From: Hyphomicrobiales bacterium
GTDB lineage: Bacteria > Pseudomonadota > Alphaproteobacteria > Rhizobiales > Rhizobiaceae
Direction of reading: 5' to 3'
DNA length: 64,000 bases
Assembly: GCA_900469615.1 (NCBI GenBank)
Contig: UBYA01000014.1
Location: 225,074-289,073, forward strand
The number at the start of each line of letters is the position of its first letter. The first letter of the stretch is position 1. A program made the position numbers and the translations under genes. Shown here piece by piece: positions 59,582-64,000 of this stretch. A model generated the notes under the pieces. The model was not told where the DNA came from. It saw nothing but the letters and a program-made list of their open reading frames with translations, and searched no databases.

Positions 59582-59932
59582 TTACAGTTTGCGGCCGTGC
59601 TCGATGACGAGATCGCCGAGTTTTTCCAGATAAAGCGCGCCGGCGACCGTGCGCTTGATGATGACATTGCGGCGATCGCGCTCGTCGCGCACGCGATCGA
59701 CCAAACCCATCTCGCCCATGGTGTCAAGCGCCCGGGTGATGACCGGCTTGGTGACGCCGAGCGTCGCGGCGAGACCGCGCACGGTATGCGGTGGCGGCAC
59801 GAGATAGATCTGCAGCAGGATCGCCGTCTGCCGTAGCGTCAAATCATGGTCCTCGCGGCGCACCTGAGCGAGCGTCACGCCATGCCAGAGGCCTAGAGCC
59901 TGCGAGGCAGAGAGTTCAAGCGGCAAGGGCAA
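59582..59932 (-). CDS. MarR family transcriptional regulator
   Basis: 116 residues. The winged helix-turn-helix is TVRGLAATLGVTKPVITRAL with the wing VRDERDRRNVIIKRT. It is short for MarR (usually 140-150), missing much of the N-terminal dimerisation helix. A TAA lies five codons before the TTG start, so it cannot be longer in this frame. The TTG at 59932 has a poor ribosome site; a second TTG lies two codons on. It directly precedes the C40 peptidase gene and may control it. Confidence 0.8.
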   Translation of the reverse strand: MPLPLELSASQALGLWHGVTLAQVRREDHDLTLRQTAILLQIYLVPPPHTVRGLAATLGVTKPVITRALDTMGEMGLVDRVRDERDRRNVIIKRTVAGALYLEKLGDLVIEHGRKL

Positions 59933-60130
59933 CCCCGAGATTCGTTACGCTACCGTTCCAGTTTGCTGGAGGATTGTGGTTGTTTCAAGGGATGTATTTC
60001 TTCCTGAGCGCAAAACGATGCTACCGGGCATTGGGTTCCCGGTAAACGCGAGCCAGATATCAACGAGGCAACGAAGAGCGGCAAGCGTCTTCCGCGCGGC
60101 ATGGACGAATGCGGCCCGGCGAAGCCTGTC

Positions 60131-60208
60131 GCGAACCGCTCTCTATCTCTCTGTCTGCCCGCGATTCCGGACGAAAAACCGCTGCGCACTTTCCGGGAAT
60201 GGCGCTAC
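60131..60208 (+). repeat. MITE-like repeat, copy F (partial)
   Basis: The right two-thirds of the element: ACCGCTCTCTATC, CGCGATTCCGGACGAAAAAC, CGCTGCGCACTTTCCGGGAA, ending GCGCTAC. It is 35 kb from the other copies. The CTA at 60205-60207 is the minus-strand stop of the GFA gene. Confidence 0.75.
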
Positions 60209-60597
60209 CCCTCGGAGCGGCGGGAGCCAGCCCGATCGCGGTCATATCGTGCCGCGACCGGAAACGGCGGCAGCCAGCTCTCGCGGCGGATGGTCCAAAG
60301 CTCATAGGTCGGGGTCAGCTGGTCAGGCGCATCCAGCGATCCGAGGTTCACCTCGATTTCGTCTGCCGTGCGCCCAAAAACGGATGAGCCACAGCGAGGA
60401 CAGAAGAAACGCCCGGCATAATCGCGGGTTTGCCCCTCGATCGCCACCGCATCCTGCGGGAATATGGCGGACGCGTGAAAAAGCGCGCCATGATGCTTGC
60501 GGCAATCCAGACAATGGCAAAGGCCGACCCGGTACGGCTGTCCCGACGCCACGATCCGCACGCTGCCGCACAGGCAACCGCCCGTAAATCGGTCCAT
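60205..60597 (-). CDS. GFA (CENP-V) family zinc protein, second copy
   Basis: 130 residues with the GFA cysteine set: TGGCLCGSVRIVA (about 5-17), GLCHCLDCRKHHGALF and FFCPRCGSSVFG. Related in pattern but not closely similar to the 151-residue protein at 19.1 kb, so not a recent duplicate. ACGGAG lies just before the ATG at 60597. The last residues (DRDRAGSRRSEG) run into repeat copy F, which supplies the stop and may have altered the tail. Confidence 0.87.
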   Translation of the reverse strand: MDRFTGGCLCGSVRIVASGQPYRVGLCHCLDCRKHHGALFHASAIFPQDAVAIEGQTRDYAGRFFCPRCGSSVFGRTADEIEVNLGSLDAPDQLTPTYELWTIRRESWLPPFPVAARYDRDRAGSRRSEG

Positions 60598-60750
60598 GCT
60601 CCGTCTCCTCCACAAGCAAGAACGAGCGGATTATTTACAACGAAGAGCGCCGCCCTTGCAATTGATGGCGGAGGACAGGTCCCGACCGCCTGTCCGCCCA
60701 CCTGCGCCGGTTTTGCGCGCCGGGCGATTTTCACCCGGCTGCCGCAGATT

Positions 60751-62142
60751 TCAGCGGACGCTTTGACGGATGTGATGATACAGCGCCCGGATCGCCTGTG
60801 CCTCGCCGCCGCCGGGCGAATGCGGCCGCTCGCTCGGCGCCCAGCCATAGATATCGAAATGCGCCCAGCTCGGCGTTTTCGTAACGAAGCGCTTGAGGAA
60901 CAGGGCCGCCGTGATGGAGCCGGCCATGCCGCCGGCAGGGGCATTGGTGATATCGGCGAATTTCGTGCGGATATCCTTGTCGTAGCCCATGTAAAGCGGC
61001 ATCCGCCACAGCGGATCGTCCGTCTCCAGGCTCGCCTCGGTCAGATCGCGGGCGAGATCGCTGTCATCGGTGAAGAAGGGCGGCAGGTCGGGGCCGAGCG
61101 CGACGCGGGCCGCGCCCGTCAGCGTCGCCATGTCGATCATCAGATCCGGTGCATCCTCGTCGGCATAGGCAAGCGCGTCGGCCAGGATCAGCCGTCCCTC
61201 GGCATCCGTATTGTCGATCTGAACGGTAAGGCCCTTGCGGCTCCTGTAGATATCGCCGGGGCGGAAGGCATTGGACGAAATCGAATTTTCGACCACTGGC
61301 ACGATGACGCGCAGATCGACCTTGAGCTTGGCATCCATGATCATCAGCGCCAGGCCCATGACATTGGCGGCACCGCCCATGTCCTTCTTCATCAGCAGCA
61401 TCGAGGATGCCGGCTTGATGTCGAGGCCGCCGGTGTCGAAGCACACGCCCTTGCCGACCAGCGTGATGCGGCGATGGCCCTTCTTGCCCCAGCGCATTTC
61501 CAGGAGGCGCGGCGCGTCGGCGCTCGCCCGCCCGACGGTATGCACGAGCGGGAAGTTCTCCTTCAGCAGATCGTCGCCGATGATGACGGACATTTCGGCC
61601 TTATAGTGTTCGGCAAGCGCCCGGAAGGCGCCTTCGAGCTGCTCAGGGCCCATATCGTTCGTCGGCGTGTTGATGAGATCGCGGGCAAGGAAGACGCCGG
61701 CAAGCTGGCGTTTGATATCGGCGGCATCGGCATCGCGGGGAATCATCAGCGTCGGCGCCGTCGCCTTCTCGGACTTGTAGCGCTCGAAGCGGTAGCTGCC
61801 GAGGCCGAAACCGAGCGAGAGCCGGTTTGCCGTCAACGGCGCAGTTTCGATGTGCCAATCGCCGGCCGGCAGGCTGCGGGCCAGCCTGCCCGTCAGGAAG
61901 GGCTGCTCGGAGGGATTTGAGCCCAGGCCGAACAGGGCGCCGCCCAGATGTCCGTCCGCCGTCGGGATCAGCAGCAGCGAGCCGCTTTCGGCCTTGTAAC
62001 CGGCCTTGCGGGCCCAATCGAGGGCGATCGGATCGATGGTTCCGGTCTCGATATGCGCCGGAGTGACGGCAAAGATCGGCAGCGTTGCGCCACCCTTCGA
62101 ATTGAAAGGCGTCGCGCGCTCGATGAATTGATAGGGGGCCAT
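60751..62142 (-). CDS. Leucyl aminopeptidase family (M17) peptidase
   Basis: 463 residues. The catalytic domain carries the M17 metal and Lys motifs GKGVCFDTGGLDIKPASSM, KKDMGGAA and NTDAEGRLILADAL. It removes N-terminal residues from peptides in the cytoplasm as a two-zinc hexamer. AAAGG precedes ATG 62142 by 6 nt. The catalytic residues are intact. Divergent from the TPR lipoprotein gene. Confidence 0.94.
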   Translation of the reverse strand: MAPYQFIERATPFNSKGGATLPIFAVTPAHIETGTIDPIALDWARKAGYKAESGSLLLIPTADGHLGGALFGLGSNPSEQPFLTGRLARSLPAGDWHIETAPLTANRLSLGFGLGSYRFERYKSEKATAPTLMIPRDADAADIKRQLAGVFLARDLINTPTNDMGPEQLEGAFRALAEHYKAEMSVIIGDDLLKENFPLVHTVGRASADAPRLLEMRWGKKGHRRITLVGKGVCFDTGGLDIKPASSMLLMKKDMGGAANVMGLALMIMDAKLKVDLRVIVPVVENSISSNAFRPGDIYRSRKGLTVQIDNTDAEGRLILADALAYADEDAPDLMIDMATLTGAARVALGPDLPPFFTDDSDLARDLTEASLETDDPLWRMPLYMGYDKDIRTKFADITNAPAGGMAGSITAALFLKRFVTKTPSWAHFDIYGWAPSERPHSPGGGEAQAIRALYHHIRQSVR

Positions 62143-62186
62143 GACCATCCTTTGACAGTGACTTCAGGGAATCGAGAGTTAACCGT

Positions 62187-62202
62187 CTGTTAGGGTTAAC
62201 AG
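62187..62202. promoter_or_regulatory. Palindrome and degenerate CtrA-like box between M17 and TPR genes
   Basis: CTGTTA-GGGT-TAACAG (perfect arms). Overlapping it, TTAA-CCGTCTG-TTAGG at 62179-62194 resembles TTAA-N7-TTAAC with two mismatches. About 90 bp before the TPR gene. Confidence 0.3.
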
Positions 62203-62291
62203 ATTATTGCTGGAGCGAACATTGCGTCGAACCTTTCCCTGTTCCGATTCTAGGCCGGGCGCAAGACTTAAGGAATTCAGGGATAAGCGAC

Positions 62292-63119
62292 ATGCCCGCC
62301 GTCTCAACCACGTCTCCATTCAGAACCTTCCTTTTGCGCGGCGCTTCCGCAGCGCTTCTGGCGCTGGCGCTCGCAAGCTGCTCGACGACCGGAAAAGACA
62401 GGATGACGACCGGCTCGATCCCCACGGCGTCGAGACCTCTCGACTCGATGAACAGCACCGATCTCGCGCAGGCGACCGCAATGTACGGCAAGGCCTACGA
62501 CGCCAATCCCCGGGATCGCGATGCAGGCGTCAACTATGCCAACGCCCTGCGCATGAGCGGCCGCAACGATCAGGCGCTCGCCGTCATGCAGCAGGTGGCG
62601 ATCGCCAATCCGACCGATCGCGGCGTGCTTGCCGCCTATGGCAAGGCGCAGGCGGCCGCAGGTCAGCTCGACGAAGCGCTGTCGACCATCGACCGTGCCC
62701 AGCTTCCGGACCGGCCGGACTGGCGTCTCGTCTCGGCGCAGGGCGCAATCCTCGATCAGCTTGGCCGATCCAGCGATGCGCGCGCCAAATATCGCGATGC
62801 CCTGGTGCTGGCGCCCAACGAACCGACGGTCCTGTCCAATCTCGGCATGTCCTATGTGCTGACCGGCGATCTCAAGAATGCCGAGAGCTACCTCCGCTCC
62901 GCCGTTGCCCAGCCGGGCGCGGACAGCCGCGTGCGCCAGAATCTCGCGCTGGTCGTCGGGCTGCAGGGGCGCTTCGCCGAGGCCGAACAGATCGCCCGGC
63001 AAGAATTGACGCCGGAGCAGGCAAACGCCAATGTCGCCTATCTGCGCGGCATGCTGGCGCAGCGCAATTCCTGGCAGAAGCTTGCCGCCAGCAGCGATAG
63101 CAAACAGGCGGTCCAATAG
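62292..63119 (+). CDS. TPR-repeat lipoprotein (TadD-like)
   Basis: 275 residues. A lipoprotein signal peptide with lipobox LALASC (Cys at about 30) is followed by a Ser/Thr-rich linker and four to five tetratricopeptide repeats (about 55-230; e.g. VNYANALRMSGRNDQALAVM, AQGAILDQLGRSSDARAKYR, SNLGMSYVLTGDLKNAESYL). It matches the TadD/Flp-pilus assembly type by layout, but no tad/cpa genes are in the window. Acts as a scaffold at a membrane facing the periplasm. Confidence 0.85.
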   Translation: MPAVSTTSPFRTFLLRGASAALLALALASCSTTGKDRMTTGSIPTASRPLDSMNSTDLAQATAMYGKAYDANPRDRDAGVNYANALRMSGRNDQALAVMQQVAIANPTDRGVLAAYGKAQAAAGQLDEALSTIDRAQLPDRPDWRLVSAQGAILDQLGRSSDARAKYRDALVLAPNEPTVLSNLGMSYVLTGDLKNAESYLRSAVAQPGADSRVRQNLALVVGLQGRFAEAEQIARQELTPEQANANVAYLRGMLAQRNSWQKLAASSDSKQAVQ

Positions 63120-63219
63120 CGACATTGCCGCCGGGGCCACAAAGGCTTTACCCGCGAAACGCATGATGGCCGACGTTTACACCGTCGAGCGTTTCCGTGA
63201 GATATACGACCTGCTCCGT

Positions 63220-63864
63220 TCAGCGCCAGATGTGGCGCGGCAGCCCTTCCGCCACCAGCCGCGCTCCGAGCATGCCCATCACGGCGCCGGCCACCCTGTC
63301 GATCCAGAGCTTCGCCCCGAGATAGACGGCACGCGGACGATTCGATGAAAAGGCGAGCGTCACCACCGTATACCAGCCGACCTCGACCAAAAAAACCGCA
63401 GGCGGAACCACAAGGAGCAGCCAGGGAGCCGGAACGGCCGGCAGAAGTGCGGCAAAGATGCTGCCGTAGAAGATGGCCGTCTTTGGATTGCTGAGCTGCG
63501 TGCCGAGCGCAAAAAGGAAATTGCGCGCCACCCCGCCCGCCGCCGGCGTCACCGGCGCATCTATGGGAAGATCATCGGCGGCACTGCGCCAGATGCGGAT
63601 GCCGATATGGATCAGATAGAGCCCGCCGCCGACCTTCAGCGCGAGATACAGCCATTCCACCTTCATCAGCAGCGCGCTCAAGCCGAACAGGGCCAGAGTG
63701 GCGAAAATGACGCTGCCGGTTCCCATGCCGAAGGCAGCGGCGAGACCAGCCTTGCGCGAGCGGGAGACGGCGATGCGCGAGACGAGCACGAAGCTCGGGC
63801 CGGGACTGACGGCTCCAATGAAGACCGCGGCGATGACGCTGAAAAATACGGCCATGGATGACAT
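63220..63864 (-). CDS. LysE/RhtB family amino-acid exporter
   Basis: 214 residues with six membrane helices. The N-terminal LysE pattern VFIGAVSPGPSFVLVSRIAV and the AFGMGTGSVIFATLALFGL segment are diagnostic, and ALGTQLSNPKTAIFYGSIFA is the second conserved block. Exports amino acids or analogues; substrate unknown. GGGAGGTG lies 4 nt before the ATG at 63864; the frame is open 44 codons further without support. It is convergent with the TPR gene across 100 bp. Confidence 0.92.
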   Translation of the reverse strand: MSSMAVFFSVIAAVFIGAVSPGPSFVLVSRIAVSRSRKAGLAAAFGMGTGSVIFATLALFGLSALLMKVEWLYLALKVGGGLYLIHIGIRIWRSAADDLPIDAPVTPAAGGVARNFLFALGTQLSNPKTAIFYGSIFAALLPAVPAPWLLLVVPPAVFLVEVGWYTVVTLAFSSNRPRAVYLGAKLWIDRVAGAVMGMLGARLVAEGLPRHIWR

Positions 63865-64000
63865 GCAGCACCTCCCGAAACGGCTGAATTTCAACCCCGC
63901 CGGCCACAGGAACCTCCGGCATTTTCCAAAGATCGCGCGCCCGGCGCAATTGCGGCATTGTCTCGCGAGATTAGTCACGCCCGCATGCTGCGGCAAGCGG

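Noticed and set aside
60430..61920. 496-codon plus-strand frame
   Set aside because: Antisense to the M17 aminopeptidase and the second GFA gene.
63156..63195. GAAACGC ... GCGTTTC hairpin between the TPR and LysE genes
   Set aside because: Imperfect and without T tract. It may be an end-of-transcript structure but is too weak to list.
1..64000. CRISPR array, insertion sequence, prophage or toxin-antitoxin pair
   Set aside because: No regularly spaced direct repeats, no transposase or integrase, and no recognisable toxin-antitoxin pair were found in the reading frames.

Overview
The window is a stretch of a high-GC alphaproteobacterial chromosome, most likely a Rhizobium-type member of the Rhizobiaceae. 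The evidence is the gene families (BA14K protein, DUF982 protein, MbfA with an Irr-type ICE box, bacterial transglutaminase-like cysteine proteinase), the CtrA-type boxes, and several rhizobial palindromic intergenic repeat families. I see no rRNA, CRISPR array, insertion sequence or prophage. One tRNA (Leu, anticodon CAG) is present. Base composition is even, and most long antisense reading frames are codon-position shadows.

Layout. 1-3 kb: end of an alpha-2-macroglobulin gene, then pbpC. 3-9.3 kb, leftward: infC, rpmI-rplT, a kinase-fold gene, pheS and pheT. 9.5-16.5 kb: a hydrolase, a transglutaminase-like protease behind CtrA boxes, iron exporter gene mbfA, a group III truncated globin, a DUF308/TetR divergent pair with two matching operators, an EamA transporter, a likely small RNA, and an XRE-cupin/GNAT pair. 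17-23 kb: lepA, a GFA protein, a glutamine amidotransferase, an Rdx protein, a BA14K protein, a phosphohexomutase and tRNA-Leu. 23-25 kb: several tiny genes among copies of a 100-bp MITE-like repeat. 25-37.4 kb: a catabolic locus built around an RpiR regulator. It holds a GH20 hexosaminidase, an SDR, an NTF2-like protein, an MlrC/M81 protein, a DSD1-family PLP enzyme, a complete sugar-type ABC transporter and a Gfo/Idh/MocA oxidoreductase. 38-45.6 kb: a surface polysaccharide locus (GT25, large membrane epimerase/dehydratase, Wzz-like, GH5, Wzy-like). 45.7-50.3 kb: purU, a periplasmic protein and a three-part kinase/M23-like/aminotransferase fusion. 51-58.4 kb: a P1-family peptidase, a peptide-type ABC transporter without ATPases, an amidase and an EamA transporter. 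58.4-64 kb: a coiled-coil protein, a C40 peptidase, a MarR regulator, a second GFA protein, an M17 aminopeptidase, a TPR lipoprotein and a LysE exporter.

The observations I rate highest are these. First, two pairs of near-palindromic GAAA-N5-TT sites, one upstream of the ABC transporter operon and one in front of the NTF2-like/MlrC/DSD1 genes. In both pairs the sites start exactly 73 bp apart, which suggests RpiR-controlled looping. Second, the MITE-like repeat family: four of its copies end exactly on, and supply, the TAG stop codon of a neighbouring gene. Third, a perfect CtrA box in front of the transglutaminase-like protease. Fourth, twin CCTAC-N6-GTAGG operators around the TetR/DUF308 promoter region. 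Fifth, a structured plus-strand intergenic RNA candidate near 15.75-15.94 kb. All functional statements are read from sequence and family knowledge; none has been tested by search.
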